Shown: positions 1-10,915 of the stretch, piece after piece | How positions within the stretch are numbered: the stretch's first letter is position 1 | How the letters are laid out: each line of letters begins with the position of its first letter | NCBI GenBank assembly: GCA_049999725.1 | Contig: JBNGIS010008459.1 | Span: 1-62,237 of the forward strand | DNA: 62,237 nt | Direction: 5' to 3' | From: Haplomitrium mnioides | Lineage: Eukaryota; Marchantiophyta; Haplomitriopsida; Calobryales | The notes under the pieces: generated by a model | What the model was told of the DNA's origin: nothing | The model's input: the letters and a program-made list of their open reading frames with translations, nothing else | Database searches by the model: none | Position numbers and translations under genes: made by a program

Positions 1-1330
1 CTATAAGAACTACTAGGCCCTTTCGGACCGTTCGCCCCTTTCAAACTTTCTGCCGCACTCCATCAAACTTTTACCTTTCTGGACGCCGAAGCGGCAAAGT
101 GTCACCCTTTCGGCGCCGGTAGCTCTTCTGTCGGTCGCACCAGCGTTAGCTTCGTTTTCCGACCGCTCTCATCTCGCTCGCCGATTCGACGACATATCGT
201 GCTTTCGCCATGCCCTTCATTTCCCCCCATCGGATAGGCGCCATATTGCCCTTCTGGCTCATCCTTCTTCCCGTTGGATGGTTTACGCTGGGTCACCGCT
301 TCGCCACTGATGCGCATCGTTCGAACTGGTTTGCCGACAAGTCACCTTCACTCGCTCTTATTTGATCAGATCAATGATCAGTCCCCCTTTCGGCTCTCCT
401 CTGTGTTTCCTCTTGGCGAATCTGCGTTGAGTCGCCCCTTCAGCTTCCGCGCTCCTCCTCCTCTCGGATCTTTGATAGATTGCCATTTCGGCTCTCTCCC
501 GATGTCCTTCGGCCAGACCCGCGATAAGTCGATGTTTCGGGCCCCTTTCCTTGCGCCCCTGTTGGGTTCCTCGCGGATCCCTCTTAACCGGGCTCCCCAC
601 GTCGTAAGACACATCGGAACCAGGTTAAGTGGGCTCCCCACTTAGGGAGGCGCCTGTCCGCAGACCCGCGGGCCTCCTAGTGCCGCCACGTCGTCTGTGG
701 AATCCCGCAAAGGGCTCTGAAGACGCCACGTTTCCGTGGAATCTCGCGAGACCTTTTGGGGACTCCACTCTTCCGTTAGGACTTACCGACTTGGATGGAT
801 CGTTCGATCGACCTCTGCAGGGTTCGCTCTTGCTTGCGGGATCAAGGCATCCCTCTTCTCTGGCCTTGCTCGCCCTCGTGACGATCTCACCTCCTCCTGT
901 CAGCTCCTGATGCTTGCTTCCCGATTTGTGGCCGCTGCAGGACCCCCACGATCTACCTTTCTTCGGAGTGCCTTCGGGCTTCCTTGTTGTTGATCCCTTA
1001 TTCTTCCTCCTACGATCGCCTCGCCATAGGTGGCTGCTCTTTTCCTTCTCCCCAGGCTCCGATCCCCGCATCCTCCTTAGGCCCACGGATTCTCGCTCCC
1101 TAGCTGGCGATCACTGCTCTCCTTCCTCCTCTCCTCCGCCATGATCCTGTTTCTCTCCCAGGACTCATGTGCCCTGCTCTTATCAGTTGTTTGAGGTAAT
1201 CAGCTGTTCCCAAGAGGCCTTCACACTCGCAAAGGGGACACATTGCCAATGGTGCTTCTGATTTTGTGCATTAAGCTTTAGTGCTCCAAAGCACCGGCTG
1301 ACATTGGATTTGAGAGAAAGGTATCAGTAG
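1..1330 (+). repeat. GC-rich LTR-like repeat E, copy 1 (cut by window edge)
   Basis: The stretch is far richer in GC and CpG than the rest of the window. It matches 3795-5150 over its whole length, with scattered substitutions. Shared landmarks in the same order are ATAAGAACTAC near the start, GCCGCCACGTC, GACGCCACGTTT, a GATCTCACCT block and finally TGGTGCTTCT. The open frames here are high-GC artefacts with no recognisable protein. The match runs about 60 bp past a TGG that could be a primer-binding site, so both copies may be LTR plus leader of one family. No RT or gag follows this copy. The LTR reading is inference. Confidence 0.55.
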
Positions 1331-2310
1331 ATGTGTCGCTCCCCTGTTTCAGGCCTTAACCTTTCCAGATCCTGCTTTGAGTGCAGGGGAGGACAGTTTA
1401 TGGGCTTTCAGGTTCTTTTTTTAGATGGCCCCTTGCCAGTTACTACTTTGAGGCTCTAAGGATTCTCCCTTTCCTTCCAAGCCTTTAACACGCCACTCAC
1501 TCTCTTCTGGTGGCGCTCAAGTCAGACATGCATGCACCCCCCAAGTCCACATTCATAACCCCAGTTGATCTGTGTGTAATTCCTACACTTTATTCAAAGG
1601 ACCCAATGACTTAGGCCCTGCCACCTTATTTGTGCTTGGGGTAGAAATGGTGCTGGTGACCTGCACAACTGAACACTACCAGAGGTCTGGACTCCCCCTC
1701 TCAGGGTGATCACAAAACTAGTCCAGATATTCCTAACTATCATGGAATGCACTAATTCCTACTCTATGCAACAGAATAAGAACAAAGAGCATTTACTCCC
1801 AGGATACCAGACTTGTGTCAAGGGATTGGACTCCCCCTTCAAGGCTGTTCCCAGGGTCTGCTCAACTATCCTGATGGCTTCTAAGCTAATAAAACTCTAG
1901 AACACAATGCAGAATGTAAATCTAATCTACACATATATGAACAAACAATTTATATAATATGTGCAAGAGAAAACAAAGTCTTGGAAGGCCCTCTAGATTT
2001 CCACCAACTTATACTTCCCTTATGAATCCCTGCTGCCTTACAACCTGCAACTCAGCAACCACCCACACACCCTCCCCTCCAGATAGTTTTTTAACTTCCC
2101 TCGCAAGAAGCCCTACTTTTACTTCCTCAGGCTAGGAAGAGAGTTTCTTTGACTTCCACCTCAGGAAGACAGCCTTACCGACTGTAGGTAGCCCACTCAA
2201 CCCCCGAGCCTCGACGGGTCATCCCGCGCAGTGCGCAGGCACTAACGCAGCCCCCTTCTCTCAGCTCCACTTGAAGAAACACACCAGAGTGTACTCCGAA
2301 CACTCTAGGT
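1331..2310. other. Unassigned sequence between repeat E blocks
   Basis: I see no coding frame or transposon protein here. Short similar phrases recur (GGACTCCCCCT near 1690 and 1829), which hints at old repeat sequence. From about 2000 the composition becomes CT-rich on this strand and grades into the duplicated block that follows. Confidence 0.3.
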
Positions 2311-2930
2311 GTTGATGCTCACACACAAGGAATGGCAGAGACAACCCCAAGCTCCTCACTTGGCGACCTCTCCTGAAGTCATAACCAGGCAGAATCCCTT
2401 CGAACTATCGTATCAGTCCCCCTCCGCTCTGGTCCACCGACAAAGATGAGGTCACCTGGATCGCCCAAGCATCCAGAGCTCCTCACTCTGCATTCCTCGG
2501 CACCCCTCCAGTCCTCCTTTGAATCCCCTTGGCCCCCTGGAGCTAGTACCCCTGCTTCACGTAGTTCTTCACTAAATTCCCACTCCAACCACCCCTCGTT
2601 GCGATTTCCTTGTCCTCAGATCATAATGCTCCTACACAGAGAATGCAGAGACAAACCCAAGTCCTCCCATGGTGGCCTCTCTCGAAGTCTTAGCCGACCA
2701 GAATCCCTTCGAGACCCCGTATCAGTCCCCCTCCGCTCTAGTCCACCGGCAAGCATGAGGTCACCTGGATCGCCCGAACATCCAGAGCTCCTCACTCTGC
2801 AATCCTCGGCGCCCCTCCAATCCTCCTCTAAATCCCCCTGGCCCCATGGAGCTAGTACCCATACTTCACATGGTCTTCTCAGTGAATTCTCACTCCAGCC
2901 CCCCTCGTTGCGATTCCCCTTCGCGTGAAG
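2311..2930. repeat. Tandem duplication, period 309 bp, two copies
   Basis: Two adjacent copies share long stretches in the same order. These include GTCACCTGGATCGCCC at 2451 and 2760, TATCAGTCCCCCTCCGCTCT, CATCCAGAGCTCCTCACTCT and CCCCTCGTTGCGATT. The offset is a constant 309 bp. An open frame crosses both copies (2446-2928), but its low-complexity Pro/Ser composition fits a GC-rich repeat rather than a gene. Confidence 0.8.
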
Positions 2931-3043
2931 TCGCCTCCCGCCCTAAGATTGCATGTGCATCAACCTAAACATAATCGAAGGCAAACAATGTATACTCCCC
3001 GCAAGCGCGGATCTCTGGAGCCCCGATCCGATGAATAGTCGTT

Positions 3044-3790
3044 ATGGCCGTTGAGCTTGAAGTGAGAGAATGCGGCGCGTGGCTCCCTCGTCAGTTAATT
3101 CAGTTACAGCGGGAAGGTAAATCAAGTCGCGTGTCCCTTCAGTTGATCAAGAAAGACAAGTACAATGGTAATTTTATGGGGAGTTTTGAGGAATCTTGTG
3201 GGAAGAGATTCCGTAGATTCCTGCAAAACCAAGTCCGAAGAGGCTCTTTGGAACCGAGTTTTGAAGTGCCCTGCGAAACCCAATCTACGAAATCTCCACA
3301 GATTCCCCCGCAGATCACTCTTTGTTCTCCTCTCGCCACGTCGTCCGTTGCACCGCCGTCCGACGCCGCCCCGCAAGAGGGTAGGCTGACCGTCGCGCTG
3401 CTCGCTCCTTTTGTAGTTGACCCGTACATTGCCCGAGGTCCGATGAACTCTCCTCCTTGTGCTGCGTGTCTCGTGAGTTGCTTCAAGGTCCCTGGAGTTG
3501 TCACGTCCTCTGAGGGGCGACGTCTGATGCCGCCCCGCAAAGGGGTAGGCGAACCGTCGCGCGGTCCCTTCTTCCAAAGTTGACCTTCGGAAACCTTACC
3601 AAGCTCCCCAATGCGCCACGTTTTCGAAGCCCTCTCGCGGACTCCATGCGCTCGCCACGTCATCCAAAGAGACGTTGCGGACTTACCCTGCTTGCCGAAT
3701 AAGAACTGTGTCGTTGTTATTGTTTCATCGTACCTTTGAAGTAAGAACTATGCGCGCACCCGAGGCTATCTTCGTTAACATTTCCAAAAG
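3044..3790. repeat. GC-rich block with 164-bp imperfect direct repeat
   Basis: GCCGCCCCGCAA followed by a GGGTAGG...ACCGTCGCGC pattern occurs at 3365 and again at 3529. Each copy is preceded by a CACGTC motif (about 3337 and 3502). Further CCACGT cores lie near 3614 and 3656. The block leads directly into repeat E copy 2 and may be the upstream part of the same long repeat. The overlapping open frames on both strands are by-products of high GC. Confidence 0.55.
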
Positions 3791-3794
3791 TTCA

Positions 3795-5150
3795 ATATAA
3801 GAACTACAAGGCCCTTTCAGACCGTTCGCCCCTTTCAAACTTTCGGATGCCGTCCGCGCCCCGTCGAACTTTCACCCTTGTGATATCGGATCGGCGTTGA
3901 ATCACCTTTTCGGCGCCGCTAGCTCCTCTATCGGTCGCACCAGCGTTAGCTTCATTTTTCGGCCGCCCTCATCTCGCTCGCCAATTCGTCGATAGATCGT
4001 CTTTCCGCCGTACCCCTCGTTTCCCCCCACCAGATAGGCGCCATATCGCCATTCTAGCTCAACCTTCTTCCTGTTGGACGGTTTGCAATAGGTCACCATT
4101 TCGCCACTAATGCATATCGTTTGAACCAGATCGCTGACAAGTTGCCTTTTCGCCTTCACTCGCTCTTATTCGGCTCATTAGGTGATTTGTCCCCCTTTTA
4201 GCTCTCCTCTATTTTTCCTCTTGACGGATCCGCACTAAGTCGCCTCTTCGGCTTCCCCGCTCCTCCTTCGCTCAGATCTCCAATGTATCATCCTTTCGGC
4301 ACTCTCCATTTTCCTTCGGCCAGACCCTCAATATGTCGTTGCTTTGGGCCCTCCTCCTTGTTCTCCGGTTGGATTTCTCGTGGATCCCTCTTAACCGGGT
4401 GTCCCCATGTCGTAAGACGGATCGGAACCCCGCTAAGAGGGCTCCCCACTTAGAGAGTCGTATTTCCGCAGAATCTCGGACCTCTTGGTGCCGCCACGTC
4501 ATCCGAGGAGTCACGCAAAGTGCTCCGGAGACGCCACGTTTCTGTAGAATCTCACGGGACCTTCCAGGGACTCCACACTTCCGCCAAGATTCGCAGACTC
4601 GAATGGAAAAGTTCGATTGGCCCTTGCAAGGCGCGCTCCTGCTTGCGAGATTGAGGCGTCCCTCTTCCTTGGCCTTGCTCGCCCTCGTGACGATCTCACC
4701 TTCTCCTTTCAACTCTTGATCCTTGCTTCCCGATTTGTGGCCGCTGTAGGACCCCCGTGATCTTTTTTTTTCGAAGTGCCTTCGGATTTTGTCGTTGTGG
4801 ATCCGTTCTTCTTCCTCCTGCGATCACTTCACCATAGGTGGTCACTCTCTTCCTTCTCCCTAGGCTCCGATTCTCGCATTTCCCTCTCACACACGGGCTC
4901 TCATTGGCCTGCTCCGAATTTTGAAAGGTGGCCTCTCCTCTGGCTGGCGATCTTGGTTCCTTCCTCATCTCTTCCGCCATGATCTTGTTTCCCTCCCATG
5001 ACTCATGCGCCTTGCTCTTAGTAGCTGCTTGATGGTAATCCATGGCTCTTGAGAGGTCCTCACACTTGCCAAGAATTATTGTGTCGCTGGTGCTTCTAAT
5101 TTCGTGAATTCTGCTTGAATGCTCTAAACCACCGGTTGACAAGCTGCAAT
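3795..5150 (+). repeat. GC-rich LTR-like repeat E, copy 2
   Basis: This is the second copy of the element at 1-1330. It is collinear throughout, and similarity ends near 5150 just past CACCGGTTGACA. It is joined directly to reverse-transcriptase sequence of an unrelated gypsy remnant, so its own internal region is missing. Several ACGT-core motifs are conserved between the copies (GCCGCCACGTC and GACGCCACGTTT, about 4493 and 4531). The copies differ at many sites, so the duplication is old. Confidence 0.55.
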
Positions 5151-5194
5151 TGAGGTAGGAGGACATGGCCAAAATAATGTTTTGGGGTATTGAT

Positions 5195-7745
5195 GTAGAT
5201 GGGAAGGACTGATTGTATCCGTGGTTATTCTTACCATTTGGGTTGAAGAGCGTGTGAGCTGAGTTCTAGAGGATGGTGGGCAAAGTTCTTGCAGGCTTGG
5301 ACTTTGTCAAGTGCTACATCGACAATATTTTGGTATATTTAGTACATGTGGACAAGCATCAAAGGCTTCTGCAGGTGGTGTTCGATAAGCTCATGTACCA
5401 CGGGTTGAAGTTACATCCATGCAAGTGCAAATTCTTTCAGAACCAGATTGAGTGTTTGGGACATACTATCTATCCAGGAGGGTTGGGTGTGCATCAAATC
5501 AAGATGACTGCCATTGCTGAAATTCCACAACTCACTAATGTGAGTAAAGTTTGTGCATTTTTGGGGTTGGTTGGTTATTACAAGAGATATGTGAAAGGTT
5601 TTAGCCAAATTGTGAAGCCCTTGACCATGCCTACCAATTCGAATCAAGAATAGATTTGGGGTGAAGACCAAGAGAGGGCCTTCTAGGAGTTGAAAGGTAG
5701 GTTTACTTCATCTCCTATTTTGAGGAGACCTATTGTAGGACAACCGTTTCAACTTCACACTGATTGGAGTAGAGCATGGTTGGGAGCGGTGCTAACCTAA
5801 ATCAAATATAATGGAGAAAGTTTGTTGTATCTTTTGTGAGTAGATCGAATAATTTGGCTGAGGCTAAGCATAGATTCTATGAGGGAAAGTGTTTGGCAGC
5901 AGTGTGGGCTATAGCACACTTTTGTTGCTATTTTTTTGGTGCTCTATTCACTTTGATAAAAAATCATTAGCCTCTTAAATGGTTGATGAAATCTGACAAA
6001 CTCACAAGAAAGCTTGCTAAGTGGGCATTGTTGTTGCAAGAGTACAACTTCCAAGTGGTTTATAGGCCTGATCCAACCAACTTGGATGTAGATAGACTGA
6101 GACGCAACCCATCCACAAGCTAGCATGATGAGACTGGTGTGCATTGGCATGAGAAGTTTGATAAGGAGATGGTGGTAGGTTGCCATGCATTTGCTTTTCT
6201 TTCTTGGATGTTTGCTTGGAGTGGATTGGTGACTGCCCTCGCCGATAAATTTGTTGTTGAGACCTCAACAAGAGGCAGAGTTGAGGACTCTAACTTGGAT
6301 TAAGATGTTCAAAATGATATGCATGTGTTGGAGTATCCATGCACAAGTTTTCTGAGTAGACAGCTTGATGCCAAAGAGAGAGATAGAGTCCAACATCAAG
6401 CCAAGAGATTCAGGTAGGAAGGGGCTCAAATTTTATGAGTCTCAATTGATGGGAAGGTACTTGTAATGCCCAAGCCGATGCAGCATCTAACATTGATGCA
6501 CCATGCCTACAAGGAGTTGGGATATTTTGGTGTGAAGCACAACTATAGTTTGTTGTAGACATAATACTAATGGCAGGGCATGAACACTGATGTGCAGTAG
6601 TGGGTCGCCAAGTGTGTGGTGTGTGATAGAGTTTGAACATCATTTAGTGCTCCTTTTCCTCAATTGGAACCATTATCTTTCATGGGTTTTTAAATATTGT
6701 TGGAGTTTGGATTTTGCAAATCCCTTGCCTTTGATCTAACAATACAATAGGTATGTACTGGTGATGGGGGAGTGTTTCTCTAAGTGGATTGAGTTGGTAG
6801 CATTGCTATACAAGACTAGTAGAGGAGTGGTTATCACTTTCTTGAATCGAGTTCTTAGTTATTTTAGAGCACATACTGAAGTGTTGATAAATCAAGGTAC
6901 TGAATTTCAAGGTGAGTTTGAAGTTTTATGTGAGCAAGCTTTCATTGATCATGGTACTACTTCTACAGATCATCTTGAGGCAGATGGATTAGCTGAGTAA
7001 ATGGTTCAAATGGTGAAAAGAGCATTGTGTGAGTATGGTTTGCAAGTTGGTCACCATGGGGATTGGGATCTTCAATTACATTGGCTTGCTATGGGTTGAA
7101 TATTTAGTAAGCATGCACTTTTGGCATCTTTTTCACCATATTTTCTACTCTATTAGAGAGAACCTGATCTACCCTCTTCTAGTAGACATGATGTTTCCAT
7201 GATTGTGGATCTCTATAATGATCCAGATGTTTGGGTGTAGGTATATTCAAAGAGAGCCTGGATTTTGAGAGAAAAGTGACCATGGCATTTGACAACCTTG
7301 CTATTGCTCAGCATCGTGATACTTTGCGATATGCTACCATACGTAGAGGTGAATATTTCACTAGGATTTGGAGGTTTCATCTTGGTGATTATGTGTATTT
7401 GCATTAGACAAGACTCACAACACTTGATGTCACTAATAGGTGCCAAAATTTGCATGTACGTGATATACTACTTTTTGGAGTTTTGTAGCTAGAGGGATGT
7501 GATGGTATGGTTTGGAAGGACCATGTGCGCAATTGTGCACCTTGTCACCTTTCAAACATTGATGGTACTATAGACTCAAGTATGGCACAAGTTACTACAG
7601 GTTTGAAATGTATGCTACGTGGTTCTATTTAGGAAGTAGCCACTACGTTGATTTGTGATAGATATTCTAGAGGATGGCATATGTCATGTTTAGTGCCTCT
7701 ATTGGTTACTATTCCTAGAAATTCATGGCTTTGCACTCATTTTTT
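5195..7745 (+). pseudogene. Ty3/gypsy pol remnant (RT, RNase H, integrase, PHD finger)
   Basis: The RT segment (5195-5655) shows LPFGLK, then CYIDN where the catalytic YIDD is expected, the HPCKCKFF and LGH motifs, and FLGLVGYYKRYVKGF. RNase H (5690-6120) keeps HTDWSRAWLGAV and a DADGLSRNP-like end (LDVDRLRRNP). The integrase zinc region (about 6500-6635) has HHAYKELGYFG and CVVCDRV. The core (6745-7080) keeps INQGTEFQGEF and DHLEADGLAE, so the second Asp and the Glu are recognisable. A frame change near 7275 leads into QHRDTLRYATIRRGEY and then the PHD finger. Many stops and at least one frameshift make it non-functional. The 5' part (gag, protease, RT fingers) is absent, the sequence joining repeat E at 5150-5195. 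Confidence 0.85.
7603..7745 (+). other. Degenerate PHD finger at integrase C-terminus
   Basis: In the same frame as the integrase tail (NCAPCH at 7531) the sequence reads GLKCMLRGS, then ICDRYSRGWHMSCL, then SWLCTHF. The spacing is that of a C4HC3 PHD finger: C-x2-C, C-x2-C, x4-H, H-x2-C, C-x2-C. Five of eight ligands remain. The other three positions hold Arg, Tyr and Phe, each one base from Cys. A conserved Trp precedes the final Cys pair. PHD fingers read histone H3 tails, so a role in choosing integration sites is inferred. Confidence 0.75.
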
Positions 7746-7904
7746 GTAGAGCAACTAGTTTCCATTGAGTTCTAAGGTTGGTATAGATTATAAGAGGTGA
7801 ACAATGAGGCTCCATTGCACTTGATCTCCTAGTCTTTGCATCAATAGGTGTGTATCAATTATCTGGGAGATAGATGGCTAGCTAGTGTTAGGGGACTTGG
7901 TCAA

Positions 7905-7990
7905 CAGCTAAGGGGCAATTGTAAGGTCTTATACACTGTATGTGCATGAGACCCAACTATTTTCTATTTTCTATTGTATGTTTGTAGTTG
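7905..7990 (+). repeat. Polypurine tract and start of 3' LTR of the PHD-gypsy
   Basis: AGCTAAGGGGCAAT is directly followed by TGTAAGGTCTTATACAC, the expected purine tract followed by a TG-starting LTR, about 165 bp after the PHD finger. The LTR is cut near 7990, where reverse-strand family B gag sequence begins. No second LTR copy lies in the window, so the boundary rests on this context alone. Confidence 0.5.
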
Positions 7991-8960
7991 TCATAGAATG
8001 TATGTTGACAATGTAGTTATGTAGGTGATGTGTATATGCACGACATCTAGTTTCATAATCTTTAGTGTTCCTTCATTCTTTTGAGCAAATAAGATAGCTT
8101 TGTTTACATTCTTTAGCTTGTGTATCATAACTTCTCCTTGAGTATTTCTCTTTAACCGTTGTAAAAAAATTTCAAAAGCCTCAACTGAATTGATATCTTC
8201 AATTTGAACTTGCAAGCTTTGAAACTTCTCAATGTACCTTGCAATACTTTGTTGCTAATCTAGCTCCCAAAGCTTAGTTCTTATGGTCAATATGGAGTCT
8301 ACTGCTTTAAAATTTTGTAGCAAACCTTCTTCATAAAAGTTGTTCTCGTCATGCATTTGTTATCACTCCCATTCTTATAGCCAAAGAGATGTATGCTCAT
8401 TAAGAATGACCTTACGAACAATCCTTTCACCAAATCCAAAGCATTTAGATTATACAACATATGAACTTTCATTAGATAGACCCATCCATCTACAACACCA
8501 ACAATATCACTTCTCTCATATGGCTCCACCATACCTGACTTGCTCATCTTTTGAAATAATGTATATCCGCTTCCTTTTCCATTTTCTTGTTGTAATTACA
8601 TTTTCACTATTTTTTCCATTAGCATATTTTTTTGTTGTCGGATTGCTATAAGAGCTACTTGAAGCTCTTCCAACTTTGCCATCATTCAAACTCCTTCGAG
8701 ATTGTTGGAGTTTTTCTCCATGACTTTTTGTCATATCTTAACTTCTAATAACTTATACGAAGACAAATACATACACATTCCAATTATGAAGAATAGGAAA
8801 AATAAAAGTTTGAATTGATGCTAACATTGAATCACAAAATCTTTCCCAAAACTTACGAACAAAAAAAACATCGATGTATTTGTTTAGTGTTACTTGAATA
8901 GAAACATGATACTTAAAGTTAAACTCTTCTAAATGAGCTTGGTTCAAATTCATTTGCTGT
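7985..8960 (-). pseudogene. Family B gypsy gag remnant
   Basis: Reverse-strand frames resemble the family B gag at 21465-22300, for example NLNQAHLEEFNFKYHVSI against the corresponding NQTPIEEFNSKCHISI, and VQIEDINSVEAFEIFLQRLK against the corresponding central segment. The frame is broken into four pieces by stops and shifts. It ends abruptly at about 7985 against the LTR of the PHD-gypsy, so protease and pol are lost. Confidence 0.7.
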
Positions 8961-9379
8961 CTATCACAAAATGTAGATGAAACACTCCCATGTCACACCA
9001 TAATTTACTATGGGTAGGATAACATGCTATCTTGATTCTATTACAAAAACCATAAAGTCATCATCAAAGTTATACTCTTAAATTTGACAAACGAAATGTT
9101 TGTCAATGTTGAACACATGAATGTTAAAACAACTCAATAGAGGGTATATGGGAGGTACAAATGCTCCTCTATCCATTGACTATCATAGCATCAAGTCAAA
9201 CTTTTTATCTTTATTTATAAAGAATGGTATATTCACTATCTTTTATTCATGAAAACTTGAGAGTTTAACTCTCTTGATGTTAATGAAAAGTAAAGATTCT
9301 ACTACTCCAAAAGGTCTTTAGTACTTCTCTAAATAAGGGTAATCCACACTCTTTAGAGAAGACCAAGCTTTGACACTAT
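8961..9379 (-). other. Family B leader with decayed primer-binding site
   Basis: The sequence is collinear with the leader of the family B copy at 21051-21464 (CTAAAGAG, TTTGGAGTAG and the ATGGATATAG block). Next to the LTR the reverse strand reads ATAGTGTCAAAGCTTGGTC. In the better copy this is ATGGTATCAGAGCTTGGTC, so the initiator-Met primer site has decayed. Confidence 0.6.
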
Positions 9380-9904
9380 TGTAGCACTATGCATATACAT
9401 TACATATACAAGTTAGTGTAAGAAGTAGTGCAAAAAAAACTTCAAAACCTACAAGGTAAGATGCCCAACAAGGAATTCGCCCCTTTTTTATAAACTAAAT
9501 AGAAAGCAACTTGCTTACATAGGTGGAGTAACTCCATTGGTTTCTTTCTATCCTCTTATGACTAGACCACCCTTTACTTTTATTTTACTTTTGCCACGTG
9601 TTTTTATCTTAGAACTTTCTATTTTTTTTTTTTGTTCTTTTTTTTGCCATAAGTCTATCTTTTACCCTTCTGCTTGCTTTAATCTTCCACTTACCACCTA
9701 TCTTTATTCTCTTCTTAAGTAGTCCCTGTAGACTTTTCATTTCACTTTAATTTTTTGACTTTCTCTCTTATTGCCATATGTCACTCTCTCTATAATAGCA
9801 ACAACTTTTTAATACTCTAGCCTAGTAATGGTTTTCTAAACATAATTGACTCTATATATTACTCTATTTTTACTTATTGCTTACTAAAGTTAGTACTCAT
9901 TACA
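9380..9904 (-). repeat. Family B 5' LTR (reverse orientation)
   Basis: It starts TGTAGCAC and ends CTCATTACA on the + strand. It matches the LTRs at 59991-60458 and (inverted) 26023-26590, including the block that reads GTAAGCAAGGAGCTTTC in B1 and the phrase ACCACCCTTTACTTTTATT. A GCCACGTG G-box is kept at 9593-9600. It joins family C gypsy sequence at 9905. Confidence 0.75.
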
Positions 9905-10805
9905 CCAAGCCTGGCTTTGAAAAGAGAAAGTGACATTTCAACAACTCAAGAAGCCAATCTCTTCTTGTTTTATTCCAAAACTACATGATCTAATTAAAAT
10001 TGTAAATTGATTTTAATGCTTCTAAAGTTGCTATTAGAGCACTACTACAACACAAGTTTGAGAATGAACTTCATCTAGTTGCTTTTGTGCTACACCAATT
10101 AAATGCAACATGGAGAATTTAATCTCCAAGATTTCAAGAGCAAATAGGATTAGTTTATGCTACAAAGATTTGAAGATACTATCTTTTAGGAAAAATGTAG
10201 TTAATGTGCACAAATTACAAACCCTTGTTGTAAGCAATTCATTTGAAATATAAAACAAGTCGTTGTCATTGTTGGGAGTATCAAGTTGGCAAAGTTCTAT
10301 ACACATAATCGTAAAGACCAAATCATTGGTTATCATCAAATATCTTGGAGGCGACAAATCTTAGCATATTCCATTTTGATGATACAACTAGCAAAGGTTG
10401 TTGATTAAAAATATAAGATAACTAGCATTTTTTTAATGCTAGAAATGGTATCTTCTATTGAGACAATTAACTCTCTATCTTTTATATGATGCTTTGCTTT
10501 GCATGGCTTATTTTCAAGAAGCACATAATATTTCAATTTGAAAGCATTTTGGAGTAGACAAGACTATATAGTTGCTTTAACTCACTTAGAGATGGCTAAA
10601 TCTAGCTAGAGAAGTTTGTGGTTTTTCTTTTGTTGTTGTGGAAGTTCTAACCAAAAAAAGGTCTAATAAAAAACCAATTGAGCTTTTATAGCCCTACTAA
10701 CTTCTACTACTCACTGGAAACATGTAAGTTTAGATCTTGTTACATCTTTTCCAAATATCTTGTGGGTTTGTTGAAATGATGGTGTTTGTGGATAAACTCA
10801 ACAAG
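9905..10805 (+). pseudogene. Gypsy family C: RNase H to integrase, first part
   Basis: The frame reads TFQQLKKPISSC, then IDFNASKVAIRALL with LHLVAFVLHQLNATWR, matching the RNase H pattern (DASxxAIGAVL ... HPVAFxSRKLNATERNY). A decayed integrase zinc region follows (KHFGVDKT), then WKHVSLDLVTSFPNI with the first catalytic Asp, and MMVFVDKLNK. It stops exactly at 10805, where the copia element was inserted, and resumes at 18585. Stops and shifts are frequent. The 5' half (LTR, gag, RT) is missing. Confidence 0.75.
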
Positions 10806-10915
10806 TGTTATTGCATGAGCACCACACGCATACACACGGGAGTCTCCAAGACGAACAAGTAGAATGATTAGGTCAGGACTGCTTACATGGGGTATATATA
10901 TATATCCCTATAACA
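10806..10915 (-). repeat. Copia 3' LTR
   Basis: The 110 bp are bounded by TG and CA and match 18475-18584. They hold a (TA)n run near 10893-10905 that could serve as a TATA-type promoter. The purine-rich TCTAGAGGGAG on the reverse strand lies directly before the LTR start and is the likely polypurine tract (10916-10927). Confidence 0.92.

Noticed and set aside
102-1144. Several long overlapping open frames on both strands in the GC-rich start of the window
   Set aside because: High GC gives few stops. The frames overlap on both strands, resemble no protein, and lie in a duplicated LTR-like repeat.
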